This document shows positions 13,278 through 27,100 of a DNA stretch of 64,000 nucleotides, one piece after another. The first letter of the stretch is position 1; each line of letters starts with the position of its first letter. Under the pieces are notes generated by a model that did not search any database, was not told where the DNA came from, and saw nothing but the letters and a program-made list of their open reading frames with translations. Where the stretch lies: contig VZTJ01003846.1 of assembly GCA_013397795.1 (NCBI GenBank), positions 3,135,374 to 3,199,373 of the forward strand, in the 5' to 3' direction. This stretch comes from Orthonyx spaldingii. Its lineage: Eukaryota; Chordata; Aves; Passeriformes; Orthonychidae. A program made the translations under genes and the position numbers.

Positions 13278-15215
13278 CTCCATATTCTTTTGATGCATCT
13301 TTGTTAAACACCCCCACCCAGGAGCAGCCCACCCAACATCCTTCTGCCTAAATCTCACCTAGGGCTGAAAAGGAGAGGGCAGTCACACAGAGTAGCATCT
13401 GTGTATCCTTAGCCCCATCGGCCGGCTAAGTAAAACTCTGTACATTGAGTGATCAATGACTTAGTCTTGGTAAGTGATTGGTTATGGATTCCTGGTTATT
13501 GGTCTGCATACCAGTCCTGGCTGAATCAATCATACCAGCATGTCAGACTTTAAGGCCCGACTGCTTTAAAAATACATCTGGGTACAGGGACCTGGTTACA
13601 AAATGGTTCCAATTTTTACACCAATGGAACCTTAAGAATATCCTATAGGCAAGCACAAGCCCCAGGCTGTCTCATTTGTATTATTGCTTGTTCTGTTTTC
13701 TCTTTCTTTTAAAATAAGGAACAATACAAAGAATGAGAACTCAAAATCCAAGTCATGCTGTCAGGAAGAATAATAGACCTATTCTGTACAAAAATGCCTG
13801 TATTGTTGGTTTTGTTTACTTCATCTGTTTCACGGCCATGCTGCTGTCAGAGATCTGGAGACAAAGCCCTAGCTCTGAGCCTATTTCTGGGTGCTGGGCA
13901 GGGAGACCTTTTCCCTCTGCTGCTTTTACCAGGGTGGCAGCAGCAGTGCACCCCACCCACCCCCATAAGCAACACTGAGGGCGGGAGCTGTGAGATAAAT
14001 CAGAGACATCCAGGCTTCACATTAAATCCAGCCCCACTACAAAGATCCAATATCTCAATGGCACATGGGGATTTATAGGGAAAAAGCCTATTAAGCATGC
14101 AAGGGAGTTAGGCATGGCCAGTAGAGCTCTGCACATCTGTGAGGAGGTTTAAAGCTTAGTGTCTTTCACTGGAAGGGCGTCTCCAGAACTGCACTCTGCC
14201 TCATGTCACCCCAGTAATGACTAATACACTGTCGGAACATCTCTGTTAGATTGATGACAACGAGGGGATTTTAGAGAGTCCCAATTCAAATAAATAACTC
14301 AACCAAAATAGTCTGTTCCCATACAGCTATAGCAGCCACAGTCTGCTAGAAACTTTCTTAAGAAAAAAATAGAGAATAACAGTACTACATGAAATCTAGT
14401 CAAGGAACAAAGAAAGAAAACAAAGGCAATGGGTAAAGGAAGGAGTAGATTGCACAACCTGCAAAGAAAGACTCAGCATGGTGGGGTGACATGCATATTA
14501 ATGGCTGTCTGTTTTTGTGGGATCTGATCTCTTTTTATATCTATTTTTAAGCAGTTTTCTCAGTTTCTGGAATGATAATTAAATAAAGAAAAAGTTCCGG
14601 TTGTGGGTCACCAAACTACAAGAGAAATAATTATATCTGACTCTCAAGTTAAAGCCCAGAATGGAGAAAGCAATTTCTAAATCTCAGAACAGCCTATAGA
14701 AGAAACAATCCTGCTACTTTAGTCTGGTAATTTTTAAAGAACACATTCTAGTTAAGCAATCCGAGTTTCTTAAAGAAATAGTGTCATAGCAGGCCATTTT
14801 GACTAAAACAGGAATATGTGCATTTTCATATTCAGTTTCTTTAATTGCAAAGAAAAAGTCTAAATCTCACCCTCCACACCCCAAGCACACCCCTGTCTGC
14901 TCCCCCTTCTCCCCCCCCAGCTCTGATGAATCATCTGTGCTGCTGCCACATTTGTGATACAAATGTGTCAATACAGTGGATGGAGATGATCTCTCTGCAA
15001 CACAGAGCCTAACACAGAGGAGCTGTAAACAAGGCAGGGACCCAAAACAAAAACACTAAACATTTTGATGGTAAATTCGATTCAGTTGAGCCAGCTTCAT
15101 GCAATGTTAATTTAATTCAGTGTTACAAAAATATGCCCTCATGTGAAGTATTTTCAAATGCCTGCAACAATGTTAGTGTGAAAAATTCTTTAACTCATCC
15201 AGTTCATTCCAGACG
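13278..15215. other. non-coding DNA, no gene recognised
   Basis: Frames at 13733-13978 and 13755-14078 overlap in different frames and match nothing I know. The segment 13400-13700 has a sharper, less AT-rich texture and could be an old transposon remnant, but I cannot assign a family. A C-run lies near 14902-14918 and a perfect palindrome lies at 14947-14967. Confidence 0.55.
14947..14967. repeat. perfect palindrome containing two E-box words
   Basis: Arms CACATTTGT (14947-14955) and ACAAATGTG (14959-14967) are exact reverse complements around a three-base centre. Each arm holds a CANNTG word (CATTTG, CAAATG), the general E-box form bound by bHLH proteins. The geometry is seen directly; binding is not shown. 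Confidence 0.6.
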
Positions 15216-16202
15216 ATGTTTCCTGCCAGCTACATTCACCACAAATGCTGTCTGGTAAATAGCAGCTGCAAAGGAAGGATAAGGATGCCAGGGTACACTT
15301 CAGTAAACACTCCTTCTCAGTGCCTCACTATATCCCGGGCCAAGCAAGCTAATACATTTAATACATTTACAAGCATGTGCAAAAATCCTCAGACTTTGCT
15401 TTCGCAACTTCCCGAAGGTGAGGACAGTAGATTATGGGCATGCCCGTACTCAGTGCTGCCTTTGTGGAGCGGGCCTCAGCGAGGCGCAGCCCCTGGGCCA
15501 GGAAGGCGCTTCCCTGGCCTGGCTGAGGCTGTGGAGCAGCACGTGTTTGTGGCCGCACACCGGGGTGGGCACGCTTCCCTGACACCCAGCCCAGCCTCCT
15601 CGGGCTCTGTGCCCTGCCTTTTGACTGGCAGCACTCAAGAATTAAACCTAGCTGTTCTCATGCCTCTTCTTGTTTGCTCACCTAGCCCGTCTTGTTTTCT
15701 GAAGCCAACACCTTTCCCCACAGGCTGCCAGGCAGCTGGGAGGAAACAGGGGTGCGGGCCGTACTGTGCCACAGCCAGGCTGGCTCAGCACATACCCCTT
15801 GGCAGCGCCATAAAGGCACCTGTGAAGGATGAGGCTGCTATTGAGCAACGCTTCCCCGAGATCCTGCCCGGAAAAGGCTCCCCAGGGAGAATGGCTGGAG
15901 CCGGACAAGCCGTGATGACCGGTCTGGGAGACTACTGCAGGCGCCAAAAACCAGAGGGAGAGACAGGGTTTCCAGGAGCCACACCTGCGGGGATAAACAC
16001 ACATGCAGGGCAGGCAGCTCTCCCTGGGGACGAGATTGCTGCCTGCTGGCGTCACTGCCTCTCCGCCAGGGGTTATCGGTCTCGCAAAGGCACTAAGGAA
16101 GCTGCCGGTGTGAATGGCCCTAATCTGCTGCTTCTGCAGCCCCTGATAACCCGGGGAGCGGCCGGGCAAACAGGACGCTTGTCCAGCGCCACAAGGAGCT
16201 GA
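15216..16202 (+). other. longest open frame (328 codons), probably not a gene
   Basis: This is the longest open frame in the window, from ATG 15216 to a stop at 16200-16202. The translation has no domain I recognise, no clear signal peptide or membrane segment, and a Gly/Ala/Pro/Arg-rich second half that follows the local base composition. On the opposite strand the same DNA keeps frames of 210 codons (15678-16310) and about 70 codons open. This indicates that scarcity of stops in GC-rich DNA, not selection on one frame, produces the length. It could still be an exon of an unrecognised lineage-specific gene or a long non-coding RNA, but I consider that unlikely. Confidence 0.12.
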
Positions 16203-16205
16203 GGG
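15400..16205. other. GC-rich, CpG-enriched patch
   Basis: Composition changes sharply from the AT-rich flanks to GC-rich DNA, and CpG is clearly more frequent than around it, especially at 15890-16200. It is not obviously dense enough for a textbook CpG island by eye. Possible explanations are an orphan CpG-rich regulatory element, a gene-conversion-prone GC patch (common in birds), or the edge of an undetected promoter. Confidence 0.45.
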
Positions 16206-19200
16206 AAAACTGCCTTTCAGCAGTACAGAGGACGAAAAAGAGTAGGACCTATTCATATGCCGCTGCCAAGTTATTCTAGAGGTACAGTGACCAAGCACCC
16301 TACAGAGCACTCGCTTAAGAGTACAAGTACAACCCTCCTCCCCAGTGGTTTTAGCTGAGCCCGATTTATACAGGAGACAGCTGAGGGGATGCTAAGAGGC
16401 CTGCAGTGCTATTCAGGAGCTCATTCATCCCACATTGCTACTACTTTATGTGGCTGAAACCTCCCCTGCCTTCTACCTGGTGTCTCCAGTTATACAGCTG
16501 TTTCCCAAGGTGGCTGTGTGCCAATTTGTTTGATTAACCAGGCAGTAAGCATGTTAGGAAAACTTGCCTGCAAAGGGAAGAGACAAAAAAGGTAAAACGA
16601 AATATCATCATCAGAAAGTTATATGACAGCTTCTGTCACACAGAAGGAGACAGGATGGAGTGGCTGGAAAGCCTGGTCTATAATAGTAGCAGAGGAATGA
16701 AAATAAATTTAAAAAATGAAAAAAAAAAAATTGTTGCTGCTTTACTCCTCTTCTTCCATCTCTCCCCTCTTCCCCCAGAAAAAATAAGGGAACAAGAAGC
16801 AGATATATCAGCAACACTTCCAGAAGCTCACAGGGAGAAGAGCACACCTAACCTCATCACAGCATGCCTATAACCAAGTGAACTACACAGGGGAAAAACA
16901 AATGGCAGACATTGACTGTTCCAACTTGACAAACTTTTGCTTCAGAAAACCCTTGAACATCAAACCTAACGTTAAGCAAACCTTAGCTCCACTTTCCCAC
17001 CAACAGTCTTGGAAAATAAATGGCAGGTGTCAAAATGAGACTCTGTGATTGCTGGTGCACCACCAGTGCCTGTATGGGCTAGGGTGCCCTGCTCATCAAT
17101 ATTGCACTCCATTAATTAAACCACCTAAACTCATGCAAAAGAAACCCATGCTCCCTGGCTTAGAACTTTTTAGCAGCGATAGCCATAGTCGTCATTGGCA
17201 CTGCTTGAATAGTACCTTATGACAGATACTTTAAAAGCAATTGACAGCAGCCCTGGAAATAAGAGCAAACTTTCCCACATACAGCAAAACAAGGTTCTCA
17301 TTGATAGGTACCAGGGGAAAGGAGAGGGGAAAATGTGGTGATATCATCACATAAAATCAAATTACTTCTATGCTGCAAAACTTTCCAAATTTTTTTCTCT
17401 CTTTTTTAGCCACCTCTCATATTTTAGGTTGAGGTGGTTGAACCTAGTAAGGATCCCATTTCTAGCCTGTCACCTTTTCCATAGTTTACTAGCATTTATT
17501 ATCTAAAATATAAAAGTTCAAACAGATCAAAACAAAGAAAACACAGGTCAGGAGAGCTGAACACAACTGAAAATGTGGGAGGAAAAGAGTCCTGTGAGAA
17601 GCTGCTTCGGCACTAGACAAATAAAATCCCCTCTCCCTGGATACAAAGACATAACTCTTATTTATGTGAATGGGAAATATGCTCATGCACTGAGGGGGGA
17701 ATAACTTCCATAGATCAGCAGAATGACTGCACTGGAGATAGCTAAAACCAGACTACATGTGCAATGAATGTGAAAATAATTTCAGCCATCTGGGCTATGT
17801 AATTTTTCACAGATGCTTTTGGAGCTGGATGGACCATGTTACCTCTCTTTTCCCTGATATTTCTTCAATGTTTGCAAATTATTTTCTGTGACCTGTAGGA
17901 TGGTACTCTGTAAAAATTTGGTCTGTTCCTTTCTGCCATCACACCAAGTGTTCAAACAGACCTCTGTGACCAGGTTTCCTTCCAGAAGGATTCTGCAAAA
18001 TACCCTGCTCGGTCGGATGCAGACACCTGGCAGGTATTCAGTAATGTGTCCACACAGACTGCAGTACAACCACCTCCAGAGACATCTTCAAAAACCTCAA
18101 ATCGCAAACAGCTTAACTCATCGTGTAAAAAGCTTTTTCCTGGGTACCTAAAAAATACACACCCACCGACTCAATAATATATAGGGATGCTGCTCTCCAT
18201 TGCTGTAGCTACCAAAATCAACCATCTCCCCCTCCACAGAAGAGGACCACCATGAAAACAAAACAAGAAGCTCTTAGTGCTTTTCATTCAGCTGCCTCAG
18301 AGCATTTTGTAAGTCTGAGGCATTAAAATTAGAGACAACATGCTAGACTTCGTGAGCTACTGGTGTTTTAGAGTTTGGTAGCTGGACTTTAACCACCTGA
18401 ATTTAGCTGGGGTTTTTTTTAGCTAATTTTTTTTTTCATTCCTGTTGTAATTCTTGTGCAGAATATCAGGTTGCTGTCACGCAATGTGCTAACCCTGGTT
18501 CTAGGGCACATAGTACTAAATAAGACCTAGATATTTGGCATAAACCACCAAATCTGTCGAAACTTACATTTCTGGTTATAATTTGTTTTGAAGTATTTCT
18601 GAAGGATAACTTTTTTGTTCTGGCAGGCATTACTCCTGACTAGGAATAGTCTGTCCTCTGAATCCAGCATAAACAGAAGTCTGAAATACATCCTGGTTTG
18701 CAGGTTATTTTGCAGGCTAATTGAGTAACCATGCACCCAAGTCTGATACAGGACACATCTATGTTGCCAGTTAATCTGGCTCTGGTGTTGTACAGACCTG
18801 ATCTTAATGGCATGGTAAGCAGGATGGATGTTTGTGGAACCTCAGTGCTTGCACCACTCATTCCAAAGGGCACATTGATTTACCTCTGGAAGCTGCTTTT
18901 TTTTTAGAGGCACAAAGCTACTTCTGGATGGTATCCAACAACACGATGTTGACCAGCATGGTCCATAGCACTGAGAACAGTCCCCACAAAAGAAACAGAC
19001 CAGAGCTAGTCTCATGTTTGTATGCAGTGGCCTCCCAATTTTGTACAGGTTCTTTCTGCACACTGAAAGCAGATGGCAATCTAGACCTCTGCTTTTGGAC
19101 TTCATGCAGCTGGGACTGTGATTCTTGGAGCGTTTCTCTGATGGCAAGAATAGTTTAAACAGCCCTGGCTCTCCTGCTTTGGACATTGGTGCCCACCCCA

Positions 19201-20864
19201 CTTCCCTCCCTGTGCTCTGCCAAAGCCAACTATTTACGCAGCTGTGTGGTAAAATGTTTCAAGGAGCTGATCTGGGCGGGGACAAAAGGAACCTGAAAAA
19301 AGTCTTTTTCCATCCGGATCACTTCTGTGATCAGGTACATCACAAAGCCACATGAACACTTTTGTTGGCATAGCCTGGGGTGGGCAAGGGGAAAGAAAGA
19401 AGGCTGCTCTATGGGAGGTGTTATTCAAACAGTGCTGCTCCTTAATGTGGAGCCACAGTTAAAGCTCTCTCCTGTGTCCCTGAGAAGTAGCATTTGTGGG
19501 CACAGTTCAGGTATTCATTAGTAACTGCTGGGCCCCCTTTTTAAACTCTCTCTCCTTCTCATGGGGGTGAGTGGGGAAACAGGCTCACATGGTTCTGCTA
19601 GAATGAAGGTAAAGCCTTGTAAAGCTAAACAGAGCTGGGCATGATTTTTTATAAGCTTGGTAATAGTGCCCTGTGGAAACAGGCCATGATTATGACCATG
19701 GCAGTCTTTAACTGCATCTTTAAGTGGCGTCCCAAGTCTGCCACACAGATATTTTTGAAGGTCTTTGAAGCGAGAATGATCACTGTTGTTAAGACTAAGC
19801 AGTGTTATATCTTCTGGACTCCAGCCATCAATGAGAAAAAACTAGGTAAGCATTTTACAGAAATCTGCAGGCAGCTGAAGAAGTTAAGTCTTACTCTGTG
19901 ACCTGTCACAGTTTCTATTGACCTTAGAACACAAAACCAACTACATCTAAAAGGCAAGCCTGATTCACTGCATTCCCTTCCCTTATTTCACAAAACTGTC
20001 TTGTGTCTACTTGTGTACGGAAAAACTAGAAGCTGCCTAAGAAAGAAAAAATCTTTCTCTCAAGTTCAAAACTTCAACTTCCAAATCACCAGCTTTTGAA
20101 ATAACTAAAGCTTATCAGGAATAAGTCTCTGACTCCTGAGGTCAGCCAAGCTCTGAGAAGCGTCATTTCAAGCCTCTTTTGCCACAGGGAATACTGCTGG
20201 TTAAAATTTCCCAGTATCTCTCTGAAGAAGGGTTCCTGTCTCAATGACAGGAACTGTTAAAACGACAGGTTGCTTTTATTGTGCAGTGTCAGAGGACACA
20301 TGATCAAGTACAGCTGAAACCCAACCAGCAAAAAGAAAAGGTGGAAGTCTGAATTTCCGATCAGGGATAAGGAAACACACTTTATTTAAAGGAAGCAAAA
20401 GGTGTTGGGCAGTCCAAATATTTTACAGCTAACTGAATCAGCTGCTCTCACCCCTTCCAGTGTGCATCAGTTTTGCAGGTAGGACTTGAAAGATGATGGG
20501 AAGAAGAGGGCAGCAGAGATACAGACACGAATGTGACGAAGATCAGGAATTCTCTAAGAGGTCCACTTAACTTGTTTTTAAATCTGTGAAGCAGCAAGAC
20601 CATAAAAACCCAATAACTAAAAACCTCTTTTCCTTCTACCTCAGTTCACAAACAGAAAACAAATAACAAGCACTACAAGCCCCTGATGGACCACTTTTAA
20701 CTTAATTTTTTTTTTAAAATCTGGAAATAATCACAAACATTCAAACACAACACACAGAGAATTCATTGCTTTTCATGCTGACTGTCTTCTTATTTGGAAA
20801 TAAAATACTTCTCTCTAAATAAACCATCACTCCTACAACAATCTGTGGTTTGTAAAAAGCAAGC
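16206..20864. other. non-coding DNA, no gene recognised
   Basis: Between 18527 and 19521 several short frames overlap on both strands (up to 119 codons). I checked them as a possible decayed processed pseudogene but found no recognisable protein in any frame. An A run lies at about 16727-16737. A perfect inverted repeat lies at 20232-20254. Nothing else stands out. Confidence 0.6.
20232..20254. repeat. perfect inverted repeat, nine-base arms
   Basis: GTTCCTGTC (20232-20240) and GACAGGAAC (20246-20254) are exact reverse complements with a five-base loop TCAAT. It contains an ETS-like GGAA core in each arm. No T-run or gene end accompanies it, and terminator logic does not apply in an animal genome. 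Confidence 0.6.
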
Positions 20865-21125
20865 AGCGACTCTTGGAAGTGCGCAGGACCTGGGCAGAAA
20901 AGGCTGCCCCTGAGATACTTTATTTAATGCGGGACTGCAGAGGGGCGTTTCACAGCCCTGGCAGCAGCGCAACCCCCGGCTTGCCGATGGTGAGAGAAGG
21001 GAGCATCACTTCTGGCTGCGCAGGGCCCCCTGGAGCACGGGTTCAGAACTGGGACAGCCGAATAGAGCTGCCCGGGGGATGCCGGCTCCCTGCTGCCAGC
21101 CGGTAATTCCTGCACCGGTTCACAT
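20865..21125. other. GC-rich, CpG-bearing patch
   Basis: A block of about 260 bases with many CpG dinucleotides stands out sharply from AT-rich flanks. The overlapping frames 20873-21106 (+) and 20924-21115 (-) are both open, which points to a compositional effect rather than coding. It could be a small CpG-rich regulatory element; no core promoter motif is convincing. Confidence 0.45.
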
Positions 21126-24100
21126 CAACACGGTTTCTTGAAGCATTCAGCTGGATTTTAGAAATTGCCTTGCTCACCCACACCACTCACCCGCTGCATT
21201 GAGCCTGCATTTTAAGATTTATCTTTTGATCTTGTTTTGATCCTTAGCAAACAGATATGACCTGGACGATGTCATCTTCTCAACTAAATCTTACTGGTTT
21301 AGTATTTAAAAGTTTGTTTTTTTTTTTTTTCATTTTTGTAAACTCCACCACATTCTGATTTTCAAAGCTATTTTAAAAGTGCAGGAGGATGCTGCATATT
21401 ACTTTTAGCATGCATCTGGTGTTATCTGCAAGTGCCCGGTCCCTCAGCAACTTCATCTTTTTCCATCTCACTTGGCAAAAGAGGTTTTGCATAGGTATGG
21501 TGATTTGGCTACTACTGGTTTATGTGCTACTCTCTGAAGATAGCAAGGAACAGGTGGTCTGCAATGCATTTACCCTAAATTGTGGACATCCCACTCTCAA
21601 ATACTGTAGCTTGCACTCCCCAGTGTTCTACAGTGGCTTAAATTACTGTATAAATGGCAGATTTCAGGGTTCTTTGTCTGTTTGGAGTTTTGCACCTCCA
21701 GAGTACATTTTAAAATGTTTCTTTGCAACAGCAATGGTTGAATATTACCACTGATGCAACTTCTCATTTATTTTATTTAAATTAAAGTTGTCTTTCTCAT
21801 GTAATCACTGTATTCAGCAACTAGGGATTAGTAAAAATACCAAATATCATGAGAAATGTAATAAACTAAAAAGAGACAACTATATTCACCACTTGTTCTA
21901 CACTCCCACTATTGCTTTTGCCAGTGGATCTGAGCCAACAGTTTAGATAATGGAAAACATTTGCAAAGAGGTCTTCATGTGTGAAGAACACTTAACTTTT
22001 CATATAATGGAATTCAGCAATATTTTCCTGATAGTGTGGGCCAGTGCTTCTCCAGCGAGGTTTGCTCTGAGTGCTTGCAAAACCTTACGTGACTGACAGA
22101 AGGACTGCTGGCTTAGGAAATTACTGCAGTAGCCAAGTTAGTCCACTGTATTTTTGCACAACAGGTAGGAACAACTGTTCCAAAGAAGACTTTTTTTCCC
22201 CTTAGGGATGTAATTTCCAGTCCCCAAAGAATAAACAGGAGTATCAGTCATTTCAAAAAGAAAACATGGTTTTTTTCCTGTATTCCTTGCAGAATACCTT
22301 TATAAAATTATCTTACCAGATGAACTTTGACATGCAAAGAACAGTAAATAATGATGCATACCAGGCAAAAGGGAAAAATTGTATTTTTTGTTTAAGCAAG
22401 ACTCAGAGATACATCAGTCAAAATGTAAATTACTCTATGGAATAATTACTGACTTAAGAGTGGGCAAATACCTTCCCTGTACTTCTTCCCTGTACTTCTT
22501 CCCTGTACTTCCATATCTTATACTTGAATCAAAGTGCAGCCTGAGCTGTAAACTTCCTGTGTTTGGAGGCCTAATAAGAAAGCACAGTAGATGAACTGTG
22601 GGGACCAGGAAATGCTTTGATCCACACTTCAAGAGAAACCTAAAGCAAACGTGCACAGCAGAGACCGCTAATGCATGTAAAGATTTTGTTGTTTCTCATT
22701 TGCTAACGATGTTAACCGTTATCAGGTATCTAATATGATTAAGGTGAGTGACAAAGGGGTGAGAATTCAGGTCAGATTAGGAAAAAGAAGAGGTTACAGA
22801 CTACTTAGGTAAATTGCACTTTTTCAAACAGTGTAGTTCAGATTGAAATTTACCCTAAGGAAGCCAGAGAATTACCTGAAGCAATCTTGATGTTATTAAC
22901 ACTGCAGTGAGTCCTCCTGAGAGGAGGCTGACATTGCACAGACTGTGAAAAGGCAAACACAGTACCTCATTTTGGTGCCTTCACTTTAGACAGAACTTTA
23001 TTATCTGTCTTTCTGTCATAAACTTTAAAATGTCACCAGTAATTCCTCTGAAAGCTCTCAAATTTAAATTCTCTTTGGGTTTTACAGCCTGAAAAAGATT
23101 TTATCTCTTGCAGACCACAGAAATTTTGGGTTTCTCGAAGCAGTAATTGCAATGATGCTCACAATAATGTTAATAGAGAGAATAAATGTAACATCTCAGC
23201 TTCTACATGCATGCCCAAATGTACACATATACTAAATTTTTAAAACTTGGTGCATTGCCAAGCAGAGATCTAAATTACAAGACTCTTGTATGCAGAATGC
23301 AACAGAGTGTGTAATTCTCACCTGAGTTCTTGACATTTATTTGTCCTTTATGTCATGTGGTCTATAACTGAATAAATGAAGAAAGCCTTTCTGATACCTG
23401 CCTCTAAGGTATTAACCTGCTTTCAAATCATTTGGCATTGCTGCTAACTAACAAAAACATATAGAGTATTAATCAATACACATCACCTCTTTCCCTTTAG
23501 AATGCTCAGATGACAGGAATCCTTCAAAAATTACAAATAAAATAAATGCCTATTCCTGAAGTTAATGCATGAAAAAATAAGCACACAGACTATATCTTGA
23601 AATAAAATAAATGTTTCCCATTGAAATGAGGATTTTGGTTTCTTTTCTTCTGAAAAAAGCTTTGATAACGAAGGCACTATACTAGATATGGATATGTAGT
23701 GATACACAGGATATAGAAAGTTTTGCTGATGTGGTCAACAAAGAGTCATGATTTGGTTTATTATTCTTGTTCTTCTCTGCTACATTTGTCAGTCAAAACT
23801 AGAAAGCTACTCTTTATTGAGTATCAGCTTTTTGAAAAACTGAAAGAATGCATGTTGTTAGTAATGGCAATGTGCAAAGATCCCCATCTCTGGGGATGGT
23901 TACAAATAGAATTAACCATCATTCTTCAGCCACTCTGCTGCTGGTTCAAACACATGAAACAAAAATTCCTTCAACCAGCCAACCAACCAAATAAGAAATA
24001 AAAGGTGGACATAATGGTGGACAAAACCTGTGGCCTTCTAGCTGGATGTCCTGAAATGGTTCCAAGTGTAGTGTAAACATACCCACATATGATTTATGTT

Positions 24101-27100
24101 ACTTTGTTTTGCTGAATAATAAAACAATGTCTTGTTCTGACAAAATGCTGGAAAGTGATGGGGTGTCAGCCCAACAGGACAATTATTTATATATTTAAGA
24201 ATGTGGGTCATCTCAATTCAACTATTTATCTTATTACAATTAAATGCATTCTTAAATGCCATATCCTGCAAGATTGGGCAGAAAGATTAGGAAATAAGAA
24301 TCACTTGAGTATATGGTGTACCCTTCTGAGCCAATCAGCTGGTGGATTTATCACAGCAGGTTTATCAGAGCTTGCAACAGGCCACTCACCACTGTGCCCT
24401 GGGCAGGCTGGTGCAGCCAAATCACTGCCACTAAATTTATGTAAAGCTGATGTATTTTTCCATACAAAAGCTTTATTATCTAATCTAACAGATGATAAAT
24501 GTAGATTTTTTAGGCAGAAGGTAAGGATCTTCTCTGATCTAACAACTACCCAGTAACACTGGTTGGTGTGATGGCACAACAGCCACATCTCTGCATTGTT
24601 CTGTGTTTCTCCCCTAAGCTATATGGCACTTTCCTTTGGTCTGTTATGGAAAACGCATTTTATGTTAATAACTTGTATCTAAAAAATTCAGTAAAACAAT
24701 GCTGTTACTTTTGGCTATTTGTCTGCTGACTATTTCTCTTGCTCTCTGATTATAGAATAGAGGTGACTAATGCCTGAATCTGCAAAGCATGCAAGGTCAG
24801 GAGCCACTTGTGAAATTTTGGGGATTTTGCAAACACTTTTAACTCAAATTCTGTGACTAGCAGATAATCTTACAAACACAGACAAACAGCATAACTATAC
24901 AGAGAAAACAAATAAATTAAATGCAGAGAGGTTATTTTTTGTTCTCACAAATGTTGTCATGTTTCTTCTGTAACAGCATACACATAAGCCTAAATTAATG
25001 ATAACAGTGCAGTACATTTTCTTAGAAACCCCACCTTGTGCGCCGGTAAAACATTCAAGTAAGAGTTTTCTTCTGTTTACATAAGTAAGGCAGAAAGACA
25101 TATCTGAGCACAAACAGCACATCCCAATCTCACCCCCAGGATAGCGCTGCCTCTGGCCTTTGTGCTCCTCTGCTGCCACAAGACTGGCAACAGGCACTGC
25201 CAGTGAGTCAAAAACAAGGAATCTGTCTTTAACTTTGATCAAAAATGAATTCAAGGACAAGATCTGGATTTTCAGAGATGGAAGAGCTATCTATCAATCT
25301 GCTTCCTTAACTGACCCTTGACTACCCATTGCTCAAGTGGTTTGAGATACTGGTAATCTATTAATTCTATCAACATTTTTAATACCTCAGTGTTAAGTGA
25401 AGTCAAATAAGCCATCAAAAGAAAAAACAAATAAAAAATTTGACTGATTTTAAGGGAAACACAGTCCCATGGTACTCTGCAGTAATTTCTGGCATGCACA
25501 AAAATCTTACATCATTTAAGGGATGCTGGCAGGTTCTCAAAACAAAACAAAATTTTGGATAGTCTAAAGAACACATCACCTCCTGGCCAATGCATCATTA
25601 CTTCAGTTACGAGAATCTCATGTAACATAAATTTTCTTAGCACCATCACAATATTTATGATCAATGGACTTTGAAAAAAGAAAGTGGTAGCCGAGTAGAT
25701 CACATTTTACTCCCACTTTTCCAACAGCTCTAAAAGAAAGGAAGAAAATCTCCCAGTGGCTATTGTTCCAGCTTTCCAAAATCTCTTTAGCTTTCATTAT
25801 TTCTCTTATAATGAATCAACAAAAATCCTTTTTTCCACTTTTGTCAGCTATTTGGCTCCCTATCCTTCACATGGTTTTAGTCATTGGATGTAACTCATAC
25901 CTCCTGCAGGGACTCAATCTTTGATTCACAGCCTCATTTCCTTAAAAATTAGGCTTATTGCCTCCCACGGTCTTGTCCTGTCCCAAGCAGGCCATCCAAA
26001 AGCAATCAACAAAGTGGTTGTCCCATCTGTGCTAACCACTTTTTGAACTCAACATATATCTAGATGATTCAATTATAATTTCTGTCACTGTTGTCCCAGA
26101 TGCCAAGAAGAGGCTTCATTTCACATGAAAATGCCAACACAATGGACTAAAATATCAAAGCAGTGTAACTTTACTCTTTGACGTTTTTAAAAGGAGGTGA
26201 AACAGTCAAGGGCAGGTTCAAAGTGAACGACTTGCTACAGCAGAATTCTCTGAGCTTTGCTCCATCACCTCTGGTATAAGCTGGTCCTCAAATATATCCT
26301 AATCGGATAATGATTACAGTATGCCTTATATATTTTTCAAATTTTGAGATACTGACATATTGCATTTTAATTTGCTAAAATGAGGCTTCCTTTCATGAAA
26401 AAAAAAAAATTAGGTCAATAACACATAATACTTGAAATGAGAAAGGGCTATGGAAAACCTATCTTTCTACAGGATTTTTAAATACATTTTGATGGTTATC
26501 AAGGAGTTTTACTAACTACTGTGTTCTCCTTGTTCCTCCAGAGAGGTGAAAATGCTCATGATACAAGTAATTTTTTGGTTTGTATCCAAATAAACTCAAT
26601 CCTAAGAATTGTTATTATATGAATTAAAAATATGATGGCCCTACAGAGTTGTAGTCTCTTGCACAGTAAGAGCAAATCTAAAATACATTTTAGACCCTGA
26701 TATGATGTTATCAAGGCACCAGCATGATTAGAGCTGTCAGGCCATATTTTCAGCTGGAGGAGGAAGCAGTGATGACCATTTAACTGGCTGAACATCTACT
26801 GCTTGCATGGCTTAGCCTGAAGCCAACAGTCCCTGATGCTCTGCAGCACATATTTCCTTGTTACCTGTGTAGTCCACTCTTTAAGCACATTATTCCTATC
26901 TTATTCTCTAACAGCATGCGGTATTTTTAAAGAACAAAACATGTATTTTGTAGAGCTCTGTTACTCAAAGGAAGAAGTTAATTGCTTGTAATTTCATCGT
27001 ATTTTATTTGAAAATGTACTTCCCAGCTGACTCATTTCTAGCGTATTAGTGATACTGATGTAATGCTCTTTAATGTAGATCTGTTTTCAATTCAGGACAG

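Noticed and set aside
13400..13700. Possible LTR-like texture around GCCGGCTAAGTAAAACTCTG.
   Set aside because: No TG...CA ends, primer-binding site, polypurine tract or second LTR could be found.
15678..16310. 210-codon - strand frame.
   Set aside because: It mirrors the + strand frame in GC-rich DNA, carries no domain, and is best explained by stop-codon scarcity.
18527..19521. Overlapping frames on both strands suggested a decayed processed pseudogene.
   Set aside because: None of the six frames gave a protein I recognise, there is no poly(A) tail, and no direct repeat flanks the region.
21389..21754. 121-codon frame with a hydrophobic segment and several cysteines.
   Set aside because: No family motif; the hydrophobic segment comes from TTG/CTA-rich DNA; no splice or promoter context supports it.
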